From positions 1 through 64,000 of the forward strand of contig NZ_JOIR01000022.1 in NCBI RefSeq assembly GCF_000720115.1: a stretch of 64,000 nt of DNA, written 5' to 3'. Positions 33,596 to 42,267 of the stretch are shown here, piece after piece. A program made the position numbers and the translations under genes. Below the pieces are notes generated by a model. That model made no database searches, was not told the origin of the DNA, and was given only the letters and a program-made list of their open reading frames with translations. The stretch's first letter is position 1, and each line of letters opens with the position of its first letter. This DNA comes from Streptomyces sp. NRRL F-2580 (lineage in GTDB: Bacteria > Actinomycetota > Actinomycetes > Streptomycetales > Streptomycetaceae).

Positions 33596-35686
33596 ATGCA
33601 TGAGGAGATGCCGTTCGAGGACCTGATCAGCGGCGCCGCCCAGGACGCCGGGGGATGGCTGGGCGCGCTGCCGGTGGCGCTGGTTGCCACCAGCAGCGAC
33701 GGGGTGGTCGTGCGCTGGAACCACGGCGCGCAGGAACTGCTCGGCTACACCCCGCCCCAGGTGCTCGGCCGGCACATCGCCGATCTGCTGCATCCGGGGG
33801 CCGACCGCAGCCTGGGCCGCTCCCTGTGGGAGACGGCCGCCACCGGGCGCGGGGTGATGGGTACGGTCACCGCCTGGCACCGCAGCGGGCATCCGCTGGA
33901 GCTGGAGATCTGGGCCTGCCCCGTCCCCGACCGGCGTCACGGCGCCTCGGCCGTTCTGGTCTTCGCCGCGGACGCCCACGCCGCCCGCCGCATCCGGGGG
34001 TCCTCCGCGGTGTGGGACGGCTTGTTCGCCCGCTCCCCCGTCGGCATCGCCGTACTCGACACACAGCTGCGGTTCCTGCAGGTCAACCCGGCGCTCGAGG
34101 AGATGAACGGGCTCGCGGAATCCGCCCACGTCGGCCGGCGCCTGGCGGAGATCCTGCCCGAGGTGAACGCCGACGAGATGGAGGAGGCGATGCGCCAGGT
34201 CCTGGACACGGGTGAACCGGTCCTCGACCGGCGCCGCACCGGCCGGACCCCGGCCGACCCGGAGCACGACCACGTGTGGTCGTGCTCGTACGTGCGCGTG
34301 GAGGACCCCGGTGGCCGGCCGATCGGCGTCATCGCCTCCCTGCTCGACATCACCAGGCAGCAGCGCGATCAGACCGAGGTCGAGGCGGGCCGCCGCAGGC
34401 TCGCGCTGCTGAGCGAGGCCAGCGCCCGCATCGGTGGCAGCCTCGACCTGGAGCGAACGGCGCAGGAGCTGGCCGACCTCGCCGTCCCGCACCTCGCCAA
34501 CGCCGTCACCGTCGACGTCCTCGACTCCCTCGCGAGCGGCAACGAGCCGGGCCCGGGGCTCGCGGGGGGCGTTGCCCTGCGGCGCCTGGGCAAGGCCCCG
34601 CTGACCGGCTCCGCCGTCACCCAGATCCTGGCGCCGCTCGGCCGCACGCTCACCTTCCCCGCGGCCGCCCCGTACACCCAGGCCCTCGCGGCCCGGCAGC
34701 CCTTCCTGATCGCCCACCTCGACGAACGGGTCGCCGCCACGGCCGCCCGCCACACGCCCAAACCGGCCCAACTGCTCGAAGCGGGCGTGCACTCGTTCAT
34801 GATGATCCCGCTCGTCGCGCGGGACGTGGTCCTCGGCGTCGCCACCTTCTACCGCGCCCGGCCCGGCGGGGCCTCCTTCGGGTCCGACGACGTCACGCTC
34901 GCCGCCGAACTGGCCGCCCGGGCCGCCATCAGCATCGACAACGCACGCCTGTACCACCACGAGCACGAGACCGCCGTCGTTCTCCAGCGCAGCATGCTCC
35001 CCCAGCACGTCACGCCTCCCCCGGGCATCGAGATCGCCCACCGCTACCTGGCGGCCAGCGACGTCAACGAGGTCGGCGGCGACTGGTACGACGTCCTCCC
35101 CCTCACGGGAGGCCGGGCCGCCCTGCTCATCGGGGACGTCATGGGCCACGGCATCGCGGCCGCCGCGGTCATGGGGCGCCTCTCCGCGACCGTACGCGCC
35201 CTCGCGCGCCTCGACATGTCCCCGACGGCGCTGCTGCACCAGTTGGAGGCCACCCTCGCCGACCTCGCCGAACCGATGCTCGCCACTTTCCTCTACGTGG
35301 TCTGCGACCCCGCCACCGGCCACTGCACCGTCACGCGCGCCGGACACCCGCCACCGGCCGTGGCGGAACCCGACGGCACCGTGTACCTGGTCAAGACCCC
35401 GCCCGGCGTCCCGTTGGGCGTCGGCGGCATCACCTTCACCACCACCGACATCACCCTGCCCCCGGGCAGCCTGCTCGTCCTCTACACCGACGGCCTGATC
35501 GAGGCCCGCAGCCGCGACATCGACGAACGCCTCAACGAACTCACCAGCCTGCTCACCGAGCCGGAGCAGCCCCTGGACCACCTTTGCGACACCCTCATCA
35601 CCCACCTGGTACCGGCGTCCGCGGACGACGACATCGCCCTCCTCGCCGCCCGCATCGGCACGAACCCCCACCGCCCGCGCCCCTGA
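33596..35686 (+). CDS. PAS-PAS-GAF-PP2C (SpoIIE-type) serine phosphatase
   Basis: About 696 residues. PAS 1 (about 20-125: VALVATSSDGVVVRWNHGAQ, ELLGYTPPQVLGRHIADL), PAS 2 (about 140-260: FARSPVGIAVLDTQLRFLQV), a GAF domain (about 275-450) and a C-terminal PP2C domain with VGGDWYDVLPL, LIGDVMGHGIAAAAVM, LLVLYTDGLIEAR and the final Asp cluster DDDIALLAAR. Predicted role: dephosphorylates STAS anti-anti-sigma proteins in response to small-molecule or redox signals. No STAS gene adjoins it. Start ATG 33596 with GGAGGAA upstream. Confidence 0.92.
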   Translation: MHEEMPFEDLISGAAQDAGGWLGALPVALVATSSDGVVVRWNHGAQELLGYTPPQVLGRHIADLLHPGADRSLGRSLWETAATGRGVMGTVTAWHRSGHPLELEIWACPVPDRRHGASAVLVFAADAHAARRIRGSSAVWDGLFARSPVGIAVLDTQLRFLQVNPALEEMNGLAESAHVGRRLAEILPEVNADEMEEAMRQVLDTGEPVLDRRRTGRTPADPEHDHVWSCSYVRVEDPGGRPIGVIASLLDITRQQRDQTEVEAGRRRLALLSEASARIGGSLDLERTAQELADLAVPHLANAVTVDVLDSLASGNEPGPGLAGGVALRRLGKAPLTGSAVTQILAPLGRTLTFPAAAPYTQALAARQPFLIAHLDERVAATAARHTPKPAQLLEAGVHSFMMIPLVARDVVLGVATFYRARPGGASFGSDDVTLAAELAARAAISIDNARLYHHEHETAVVLQRSMLPQHVTPPPGIEIAHRYLAASDVNEVGGDWYDVLPLTGGRAALLIGDVMGHGIAAAAVMGRLSATVRALARLDMSPTALLHQLEATLADLAEPMLATFLYVVCDPATGHCTVTRAGHPPPAVAEPDGTVYLVKTPPGVPLGVGGITFTTTDITLPPGSLLVLYTDGLIEARSRDIDERLNELTSLLTEPEQPLDHLCDTLITHLVPASADDDIALLAARIGTNPHRPRP

Positions 35687-35826
35687 CGATCCGGCGGGCC
35701 GGGTTCCCCGGGCGGCCGGACGGCCCGCATCGCCTACGCTCGCTCCCGTGCACTCCCGCTACACGACCGCCTTCGCCATGGCCGCCTTCGCCACGAGCGC
35801 GGCGACGATCACAAAGGCCCGATGCA

Positions 35827-36156
35827 ATGAGGACGCGCAAACTGACCTTCGGCCTGTACGCGGACGAACAGGGGCTGGCGTGGGTCAGGACGCTCGTCGA
35901 GGCCGCTGCGGGCTCGCGGAACGCCCGGATCGTCAGCGAGACCGTCACGACCGCTGACGGGTACGACTACCTGGCGCAACAGTGGGCCGTGGAACATCCC
36001 GCGCAGAGCAGCGGCGCACGGCAAGTGTTCGAGCTGCGCGTCCGCTTGACGTGTTCCCTGCGGTCGTGGCGGGCGACCCGAAAGACGCTGATCGAGACCC
36101 TGTGCCCGGAGGGCACGGCTCCCCACACCTGCCGTGTCCCCTGGTCGGCCGCCTGA
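35827..36156 (+). CDS. Hypothetical protein
   Basis: A 109-residue protein, MRTRKLTFGLYADEQGLAWV..., with a TTADGYDYLAQQWAVEHP segment and two Cys near the C-terminus. No recognised domain, membrane segment or signal. The two sites with HTCRVPWSAA at the end suggest a complete protein. Codon bias supports coding though the 3' part is less clear. Possibly single-copy, unknown role; I would not exclude that it is a spurious frame. Confidence 0.45.
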   Translation: MRTRKLTFGLYADEQGLAWVRTLVEAAAGSRNARIVSETVTTADGYDYLAQQWAVEHPAQSSGARQVFELRVRLTCSLRSWRATRKTLIETLCPEGTAPHTCRVPWSAA

Positions 36157-36229
36157 ACCAACAGGCCGGAGGCCTCGGACACCACCCTGGGGCACGCCCT
36201 GTTCCGTCACCACCGCGAGTGCACCAGAA

Positions 36230-36700
36230 GACTCACGCGGAGCTCCCCAGGGGCGACCCGAGGTGGTCCGGGTTGGTCCGGGTTGGGTTCGAAGCGCGCC
36301 AGTTCCTCGCGTACGAGATCGTCGGCGACCCGCTCCACCCCCTGGCGGGCGCCCCCCGGGACGGCGGGCGGCCCGTGCCACGGTCAGCGGTTGCTCGGAG
36401 ACCACGCTGAGCAGCTGCCAGCGGGACTGCGTCTGCCGCCGCACCAGGTTCGGGCGCCGTGTGGAGCGAGACCTCGGCACCGTCGTCAAAGCCCATCGGG
36501 ACGGCCGTGCCGGCCGTGTCGGCGCTGTCGCGCGGGAAGAGCCCGTCCAGTCCGACACCGTCCATGGGCGGCTCGGCACCGAGGTGCACCAAGGACGAGA
36601 TGGCCGGCTCGCGTACGGAGAGACGGTCGATCCCCGGACTCGACGGCGAAACGCCTCGACCGCCCGAAGGTAAGCCGCCTCGATCCCACCGTGATCACTG
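36230..36700 (-). pseudogene. Degenerate reverse-strand gene spread over three frames
   Basis: Reading the reverse strand, codon-like sequence with G/C-rich third positions passes from frame to frame: SLVHLGAEPPMDGVGLDGLF with DDGAEVSLHT, then NLVRRQTQSRWQLLSVVSEQ with PLTVARAA, then ARQGVERVADDLVREELARF with EPNPDQPG. Together these look like one protein of about 150 residues broken by two frameshifts. The family is not recognised. The remaining part of this 760-base gap (36157-36914), including 36700-36914 before the AKR stop, shows nothing else. Confidence 0.4.
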
Positions 36701-36914
36701 ACGCCGCTGTCCCCGCCCGCGAACTCGGTCCCTCGACGCCGGGGACCGCCCGGCCCGCGTGGCCCGCGCGCGTCGTGACCGGAGGGGGCGGCTCGGCTCG
36801 TGGGCGGTGGGCGGCTATACGAAGCCGGGCTGTCCGGTCTCGTGGAAGCGGTGGACCGAGCGTCGCAGGAGGTCGAGGAACTCGGCGAGGTCGTTCGCGA
36901 CCCGGTTCAGCCGT

Positions 36915-37910
36915 TCAGCCGTTCAGCGACTGCATCAGCTCCGGGGCGTAGCGGTCGCCCGAGGCCACGCCGTGGGGGGCCACGGCGTCGATGGCGGCCA
37001 GGTCCGCGTCGGTGATCGTCACCGTGGTGGCGGCGATGTTCTCCTCCAGGTAGCGGCGGCGCTTGGTGCCCGGGATCGGCACCGCGCCCTGGCGCAGGGT
37101 CCAGGCCAGCGCGAGCTGCGAAGGCGTGACGCCCTTCTCGGCGGCGAGACGGCGCACCTGGTCGACGACGGCCAGGTTGCGGTCGAAGTTCTCGCCCTGG
37201 AAGCGGGGGTCGGTGCGGCGGAAGTCGTCGGCGGCGAAGTCGTCCGGGCTGGTGATCGCGCCGGAGAGGAATCCCCGGCCGAGCGGGGAGTACGCGACGA
37301 GTCCGATGCCGAGCTCGCGCAGGGTGTGGAGGACCCCGTCGTGCTCGATGCCGCGCTCGAAGAGGCTGTACTCGGTCTGCACGGCGGCCAGCGGGTGGAT
37401 GGCGTGTGCGCGGGCGATGGTGGAGGGCGCGGCCTCGCAGAGGCCGATGTGGCGGACCTTGCCGGCGGCGACGAGCTCGGCCAGGGCGCCGACGCTCTCC
37501 TCGACGGGCACGTTCGGGTCGATGCGGTGCAGGTAGTAGAGGTCGATGTGGTCGGTGCCCAGGTGGCGCAGGGAGCGGTCGGCCGAGCGGCGGATGTACT
37601 CGGGGGTCGCGTTGTGGCCGAGGAAGGCACCCTCGTCGGTGAACTCGACGCCGGTCTTCGTGGCGATCACGGCGGCTTCGCGGCGGCCGGCGAGGGCCTT
37701 GCCGAGGAGCTGCTCGTTGATGAAGGGGCCGTAGCCTTCGGCGGTGTCGAGCAGGGTGACGCCGAGTTCCAGGGCGCGGTCGATCGTGGCCAGCGATTCG
37801 GTCTCGTCCGTGGCTCCGTAGTGGGCGCTCATCCCCATCAGGCCGAGGCCCTCGGCGCCGACCTCCAGGCCCTGGCCGCCCAGTGCGCAGGTCTCCATCG
37901 CGGTGTCCAT
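36915..37910 (-). CDS. Aldo/keto reductase
   Basis: A 331-residue NADPH-dependent reductase of the AKR11/AKR13-like group. It has LGLMGMSAHYG, LLDTAEGYGPFINE (Asp and catalytic Tyr), VIATKTGVEF (Lys), DLYYLHRIDPNVPVEESVGA (His), SPLGRGFLSG and the NADP-binding VPIPGTKRRRYLEENI near the C-terminus. It reduces aldehydes or ketones. Start ATG 37910 has a GAGGAGC ribosome site. Divergent from a TetR gene with an inverted pair of AT-rich repeats in between, so the TetR protein likely controls it. Confidence 0.94.
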   Translation of the reverse strand: MDTAMETCALGGQGLEVGAEGLGLMGMSAHYGATDETESLATIDRALELGVTLLDTAEGYGPFINEQLLGKALAGRREAAVIATKTGVEFTDEGAFLGHNATPEYIRRSADRSLRHLGTDHIDLYYLHRIDPNVPVEESVGALAELVAAGKVRHIGLCEAAPSTIARAHAIHPLAAVQTEYSLFERGIEHDGVLHTLRELGIGLVAYSPLGRGFLSGAITSPDDFAADDFRRTDPRFQGENFDRNLAVVDQVRRLAAEKGVTPSQLALAWTLRQGAVPIPGTKRRRYLEENIAATTVTITDADLAAIDAVAPHGVASGDRYAPELMQSLNG

Positions 37911-37926
37911 CGTGCTGCTCCTCGGT

Positions 37927-37995
37927 AAGTAACTAACTGGATAGATAGACAATGCACCACACGCGCGCCAGATGTCAATAACCAGATAGTTACTT
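37927..37995. promoter_or_regulatory. Candidate TetR operator: widely spaced inverted repeat
   Basis: AAGTAACTAACTGGATA (37927-37943) and the inverse TAACCAGATAGTTACTT (37979-37995) agree at 15 of 17 positions. They flank the divergent promoters and are much more AT-rich than the surroundings. One copy lies by each gene, suggesting joint repression. Confidence 0.65.
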
Positions 37996-38010
37996 GCTAC
38001 GCTGCGGGGC

Positions 38011-38628
38011 ATGGCAAGGGACTCCAGCGCGACCAAGGCACGCCTGCTCGACGCGGCCTTCTCCGAGTTCGCGACGCACGGCATCGCCGGGGCGCGGATC
38101 GACCGCATCGCCGAGACCGCACAGGCGAACAAGCGGCTGATCTACGTCTACTACGGCAACAAGGAGCAGCTCTTCGACGCCGTGCTCCAGCGGGCGCTGG
38201 AGACGGGCTCGGAGTCCGTGCCCTTCGACGTCGACGACCTGCCCGGCTACGCGGGCGCCGTCTTCGACCACCTCGTCGAGCGGCCGTCGCTGATGCGTCT
38301 GGTGCTGTGGAAGCAGCTGGAACGTCCGGGGAGCACGGACACCGAGGCGGCGTCCTACCAGGGCAAGATCGCAGCCGTCCGGCAGGCGCAGGAGGCGGGC
38401 CGGATCGACGCCGGGATGGACGCCGCCGACGTACTGACGCTGGTGGTGGCCCTTTCGCAGGCGTGGTTCGGCGCGGTCGGCGGCCCGGCGGCGGGCGGCA
38501 CGGCCCCCGGGAGCACCGCAGCAGGCGAGGCCGGTGCCGACTGGGCACCCGCCCGGATCGCCCGACACCGGGCGGCCGTGGTGGAGGCCGTACGCCGGAT
38601 CACCGCACCCCACCGGGACGGGAGTTGA
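38011..38628 (+). CDS. TetR family transcriptional regulator
   Basis: A 205-residue TetR-type regulator. The DNA-binding domain reads TKARLLDAAFSEFATHGIAG, ARIDRIAETAQANKRLIYVY and YGNKEQLFDAVL, with the usual recognition helix ANKRLIYVYYGNK. The C-terminal helical ligand domain ends with an Ala/Gly-rich loop (about 155-175). Divergent from the aldo/keto reductase; probably its repressor. Ligand not predictable. Confidence 0.93.
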   Translation: MARDSSATKARLLDAAFSEFATHGIAGARIDRIAETAQANKRLIYVYYGNKEQLFDAVLQRALETGSESVPFDVDDLPGYAGAVFDHLVERPSLMRLVLWKQLERPGSTDTEAASYQGKIAAVRQAQEAGRIDAGMDAADVLTLVVALSQAWFGAVGGPAAGGTAPGSTAAGEAGADWAPARIARHRAAVVEAVRRITAPHRDGS

Positions 38629-38859
38629 AACCCCGGCGCGTCAGGTCGACTCGGGCCGGAGGCGGATGGGGTCGCACGGTGAGTCGGCCAGGGCCTCGAT
38701 CATGTGAGGGCGGCCGGCGCGCGCCGCTGAGAGCGGACCGGGGGCTGGGTGTCCGCGCCGAATCCCGGGGCTCTCAGGGGGGCGGTGGACTGTGCGCCCT
38801 GTGAGACCCCGGACGGGCACCCGATGCTCGCCGGCCTGTATCACCCTGCGCACCGGCGC

Positions 38860-39241
38860 ACCCCGGACCAGGTCCTACGGGAGGAGGCACACCGCTGGTC
38901 GCGTCCGCTGACCGGGCCGGTGCCGAACACCTCAAGGCGCACGTGGTCGCGATCAGGGTGGCCCTGCCGCTCACCGCGGCGGCGAGCCGGCTCCGGGTGA
39001 GCCTGGACGCGCCCGTGCGCGTCGAGCGGCCGGTCTTCGACAAGTCGCTGCCGGGCAGTTGGCTGGTGGACCTGTCTTCCGTCACCCTCGACGAGCGCCT
39101 GGCCTCCCCGTTCACCCCCGACGGCCGGCCGCCGGTGGGCGCGGCCTGGTACACGACCCCGACCCTCGCCTGCGCCGTGGAACTGGGTTTTCCCGTTCGG
39201 CCCGTCGAGGCGTACGTCCGTTCCGCGGGCGGCGCCTATCT
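38860..39241 (+). pseudogene. Tap-like (telomere-associated protein) fragment, frameshifted and truncated at a breakpoint
   Basis: One frame gives RTPDQVLREEAHR; after a shift the next gives LVASADRAGAEHLKAHVVAI, then SLPGSWLVDLSSVTLDERLA, SPFTPDGRPPVGAAWYTTPT and LACAVELGFPVRPVEAYVRS. The pattern WLVDLS...RLxSPFTxxGRPPxGxAWYxTPT...ELG..V.PxEA resembles the C-terminal region of Streptomyces proteins labelled Tap, which work in linear-replicon telomere replication. The sequence stops at GGAYLG, exactly where a truncated GlxA-type gene in the opposite orientation begins. The 5' part and HTH are missing. The Tap label is from memory of the family and is moderately sure. Confidence 0.5.
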
Positions 39242-39717
39242 GGGAGCACGTCCGGGTCGACGACGGCCAGCGGGTGACGTGTGCTCAACTCCTCGGCGTG
39301 CGCCCAGTGGGTGGTGGCCCGCCGCCCGTCCAGCAGACCCGCGGCGCCGAGTACGAAGGCTCCGGTGCACAGGGAGGCGACCCGGGCGCCCGCCGCGTGG
39401 GCCGCGCGCACGGCCTCGACGAGCTCCGGCGGCGGCGGTTCGTCGATGTCGGCGCAGGCGGGCACGATCACGGTGTCCGCCTCGGCCAGGCGCTCCAGCC
39501 CGTGGTCGGGCTCGACCGTGAACGGGCCGACCCGCACCGGCCCGGGCCCGGGCCCGCACAGCAGTACGTCGTACCAGCCGCCGGTGGACTCTCGCGGGGG
39601 ATTGCCGAAGATCTCGTAGGCCACGGCCAGTTCGAAGTGCAGCAGGTGACCGGCGGCCGGCAGCCCGACAGTGGGCATGTCCGAAAGTGTACGCATGATG
39701 TCGTTCCGGACCATCAC
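39241..39717 (-). pseudogene. GlxA-type (DJ-1/PfpI + AraC) regulator, 3'-truncated
   Basis: The first ~155 residues match the DJ-1/PfpI-like sensor half of GlxA-family AraC regulators: HLLHFELAVAYEIFGNPPRE, DTVIVPACADIDEPPPPEL, the nucleophile-elbow-like ARVASLCTGAFVLGAAGLLD and RRATTHWAHAEELSTRHPLA. At VVDPDVL the homology ends; the next residues in family members (YVDEG...) and the whole AraC DNA-binding domain are absent, replaced by the inverted Tap-like fragment. The start is uncertain between 39717 and 39696. Without its HTH, the product cannot regulate. Confidence 0.82.
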
Positions 39718-39774
39718 GGTGGGGCGGCGCCCGCACCGAGACTGAATTCACCAGGACATCGAGAGCGGGGAACG

Positions 39775-40806
39775 ATGAGCGCGACAGCAGCAGTGGTGGT
39801 TTTCGGGGCGACGGGGCACACCGGCCGGTTCGTCGTCGCAGAACTGCGGAGGCGTGGTTTGGCCGCCGTCGTCTCCGGCCGTGACGCGGCCCGGTTGGAG
39901 GCGCTGGCCGCCGAGTGGGGGGACGTGGAGGTGCGGCCGGCCACCGTGGACGACGCGGGCTCGCTGGACCGGGCCCTCGCCGGAGCGGCGGCCGTCATCA
40001 ACTGCGCGGGGCCGTTCGCGGTGACGGCGGGCCCGGTCGTCGAGGCGGCCCTGCGCGCGGGGATCCCGTACGTCGACGTCGCGGCGGAGATCGAGGCGAA
40101 CGCGTCGATGTTCGCCGACCGTGCGGAGGCGGCGCGCGCGGCGGACACGCCCGTGGTGCCGGCGATGGCGTTCTACGGTGGGCTGGGCGACCTGTTGGTG
40201 ACCGCGGCGATGGCCGAGTGGACCGCCGCGGACGCGGTGCACGTCGCGTACGGACTCAACGGCTGGCATCCCACGCCGGGCACCCGGGTGGCGGGCCGCG
40301 TGTCCCATGAGCGGCGCGCCGGCCGCCGGGTGCGGTTCGCGGAGGGCGCGCTGCAGTACCACGACGACAAGCCGTGGGAGCAGGACTGGGTCTTCCCGGA
40401 GCCCGTGGGCCGGCGGGCGGTGATCGCGGAGTTCACGATGGCCGATGTGGTCACCGTCCCCAGCCATGTGGCCGTGCCCGAGGTCCGCACCTACATGACG
40501 GTCGAGGCCGCGCGGGACCTCGCCGAGGAGGACACGCCGGCCCCGGAGCCGGTCGACGCCCTGGGGCGGTCGGACCAGACCTTCGTCGTCGAGGTCGTGG
40601 TGAGCGCGGGTGGCGTGGAGCGCCGGGCCTCGGCTCGTGGCCGGGACATCTACGCGGTGACCGCTCCGCTGGCGGTGGAGGCCGTCGAGCGCATCCTGGC
40701 TGGGCAGGCGCGGACGACGGGCGTGGCCTCGGCCGGCGCGATGTTCGACGCGGCGGACTTCCTCCGGGCGTTGTCCCCGTACGTGTCGGTCGAGCTTCCG
40801 CACTGA
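39775..40806 (+). CDS. Saccharopine dehydrogenase-like NAD(P)-binding protein
   Basis: A 343-residue oxidoreductase. The Rossmann motif VVVFGATGHTGRFVVAELRR is at the N-terminus, followed by VVSGRDAARLEALA, AAVINCAGPFAVTAGPVVEA and ALRAGIPYVDVAAEIE, the arrangement of the saccharopine dehydrogenase NADP-binding (trans-acting enoyl reductase-like) family. A conserved GGLGDLLVTA follows. Substrate unknown. It lies upstream-adjacent to and divergent from the truncated GlxA-type gene, which may have been its original regulator. Start ATG 39775 with GGGGAA upstream. Confidence 0.88.
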   Translation: MSATAAVVVFGATGHTGRFVVAELRRRGLAAVVSGRDAARLEALAAEWGDVEVRPATVDDAGSLDRALAGAAAVINCAGPFAVTAGPVVEAALRAGIPYVDVAAEIEANASMFADRAEAARAADTPVVPAMAFYGGLGDLLVTAAMAEWTAADAVHVAYGLNGWHPTPGTRVAGRVSHERRAGRRVRFAEGALQYHDDKPWEQDWVFPEPVGRRAVIAEFTMADVVTVPSHVAVPEVRTYMTVEAARDLAEEDTPAPEPVDALGRSDQTFVVEVVVSAGGVERRASARGRDIYAVTAPLAVEAVERILAGQARTTGVASAGAMFDAADFLRALSPYVSVELPH

Positions 40807-40858
40807 CCGGCGAGGGCCCCGCGGCACGGCGAGGGGCGGGGGTGGCGGCCGGCCTGCG

Positions 40859-41068
40859 TCAGAGGCGGAGGATGACCGGCGCCGCGTCGTCGGTGACTCC
40901 GACGGGCGGGATCAGATCGGCCAGCAGGGTGTCCGCGGGGGTCTCGGGGTCGGCGGCGCGGTGTCGTGCGCGGGCGTCGGCGAGCCGTTGGAGGCCGATG
41001 TCGACGTCCTCGCGGCGGCGTTCGGTGAGGCCGTCGGTGAAAGCCCCGGCGAGCTGGACGTTCCGCAT
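40859..41068 (-). pseudogene. C-terminal stub of a SpoIIE-type PP2C phosphatase
   Basis: The 69 codons from 41068 read GAFTDGLTERRREDVDIGLQ, then RLADARARHRAADPETPADT and end VTDDAAPVILRL. This corresponds to the last segment of PP2C SpoIIE domains (LLYTDGLxERRxExIDxGL ... DDDxALLxLR). All upstream parts of the phosphatase are missing and the final Asp cluster is damaged (TDDAAP). ATG 41068 could start a small protein but the homology makes a truncated gene more likely. Confidence 0.6.
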
Positions 41069-41081
41069 GGAGATCGCCTTC

Positions 41082-41528
41082 TCAGGTGCGGTCCGCTGCC
41101 TCGATCGCGACGAGTTCGACCTCGAAGCCGTCCTCGTTCTCCAGGTAGGCGGCATGGTGCCGGGCACCGCCCGCGTGCGGATGCCGGTCGGGGAACATCA
41201 GCCGCCAGCCGTGCCGGGTCGCTTCCCGTGCCAGCCGCTCGACCTCGGTGTCGTCCTCGACGTGAAAGGCCAGATGGTTCAGTCCGGGCCGGCACCGGTC
41301 GTGCTCGTCGGCGGTGAGGGCCGGAGACTCCTCGATGACCAGGTAGGTCGGCCCGAGCCGCCAACTGCGTCCGTTGCTCCAGTGCTGATGGGGCGTGTAT
41401 CCCAGTGCCTCAAGGAGCCAGCCGAACGAGGCGACCGCACGGTCGAGGTCCGGGACCCACAGCTCGACGTGGTGCAACGTGCCGTGGGTGGGCCGGACGG
41501 GGGCGGCGTCGTCGTGGGATGCGTTCAC
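41082..41528 (-). CDS. VOC family protein
   Basis: A 148-residue single-domain glyoxalase/bleomycin-resistance-like protein. It begins near GTLHHVELWVPDLDRAVASF, contains YLVIEESPALTADEHDRCRP with GLNHLAFHVEDDTEVERLA, and ends AYLENEDGFEVELVA, giving the His...Glu metal ligand pattern (HHVEL, NHLAF, FEVEL). Probable metalloenzyme or ligand-binding protein; substrate unknown. GTG 41528 (VNASHDDA) is preferred; ATG 41576 is possible but adds residues outside the fold. Its 3' end lies 13 bases from the phosphatase stub. Confidence 0.87.
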   Translation of the reverse strand: MNASHDDAAPVRPTHGTLHHVELWVPDLDRAVASFGWLLEALGYTPHQHWSNGRSWRLGPTYLVIEESPALTADEHDRCRPGLNHLAFHVEDDTEVERLAREATRHGWRLMFPDRHPHAGGARHHAAYLENEDGFEVELVAIEAADRT

Positions 41529-41709
41529 AGGCCGATCATCGTCCGAAGCCACTCCTCGGGACCATCCCTCCCACATGATTGCGCGGCGGCTGGCGGCCGC
41601 CGCCGGTCCGCGCCCGCCGCCCGCGCCCGCGCGACCGATCGGGTGACGTCCGAAGGCACGGGCATGTCTGCCGTGCACTCCCGGCGCCCGCGGTCGAGGC
41701 TGGAGACCC

Positions 41710-42225
41710 ATGAACACGTCACCCATGCCCCACACCCGGTTGGACGAGCGCTACAGCGACGAGGAGGCGGCCGCCGTCCCCTGGCCGACGGCCGTGGCGG
41801 AGCTGACCGCGGCCGAGCTGTACTGGCTCACGACCGTACGTCCTGACGCCCGCCCGCACGTCACGCCGCTCATCGGCGTCTGGGCGGACGGCGCACTGCA
41901 CTTCTGCACGGGTGCGCACGAGCGCAAGGCCGAGAACCTCCGCGGCAATCCGAGCGTCGTGCTCACCACCGGCAGCAACTCCCTCCACGGGGGCCTCGAC
42001 CTGGTCGTCGAGGGCGAGGCGGTGCGGGTGACCGACGCCGGGCGGCTGCGCGCGCTCGCCGCGGCGTGGGAGGCGAAGTACGGCGCGGAATGGCACTTCG
42101 ACGTCGGCGACGGCGTCTTCGCCAACCCCGGCGCCGGGGAGGCGGTGGTCTTCGCGGTCGCCCCGCGCACGGTCTTCGGCTTCGGCAAGGCCCCGTACAG
42201 CCAGACCCGCTGGCGCTTCGCCTGA
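41710..42225 (+). CDS. Pyridoxamine 5'-phosphate oxidase family protein
   Basis: A 171-residue split-barrel flavin-type protein. ELYWLTTVRPDARPHVTPLI, GVWADGALHFCTGAHERKAE, and the NPSVVLTTGSNSLHGGLDLV with VVEGEAVRVTD segments are typical of PNPOx-like or F420/FMN-binding proteins in actinobacteria. The end WRFA is a common terminus. It probably binds FMN or F420; the reaction is unknown. Start ATG 41710 has a GGAG site. Divergent from the VOC gene. Confidence 0.88.
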   Translation: MNTSPMPHTRLDERYSDEEAAAVPWPTAVAELTAAELYWLTTVRPDARPHVTPLIGVWADGALHFCTGAHERKAENLRGNPSVVLTTGSNSLHGGLDLVVEGEAVRVTDAGRLRALAAAWEAKYGAEWHFDVGDGVFANPGAGEAVVFAVAPRTVFGFGKAPYSQTRWRFA

Positions 42226-42267
42226 GGTTCGGCGCCGGGCGGGTCCAGTGCACGTGCGATACGGCGA

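Noticed and set aside
35748..35957. Short forward frame beginning VHSRYTTAFAMAAFATSAAT
   Set aside because: Although the first 20 residues look signal-like, the rest is Arg-rich and overlaps the hypothetical gene at 35827.
38641..38853. Reverse frame of 70 codons
   Set aside because: Only its last ~20 codons look coding and no start or family is visible; too little to call.
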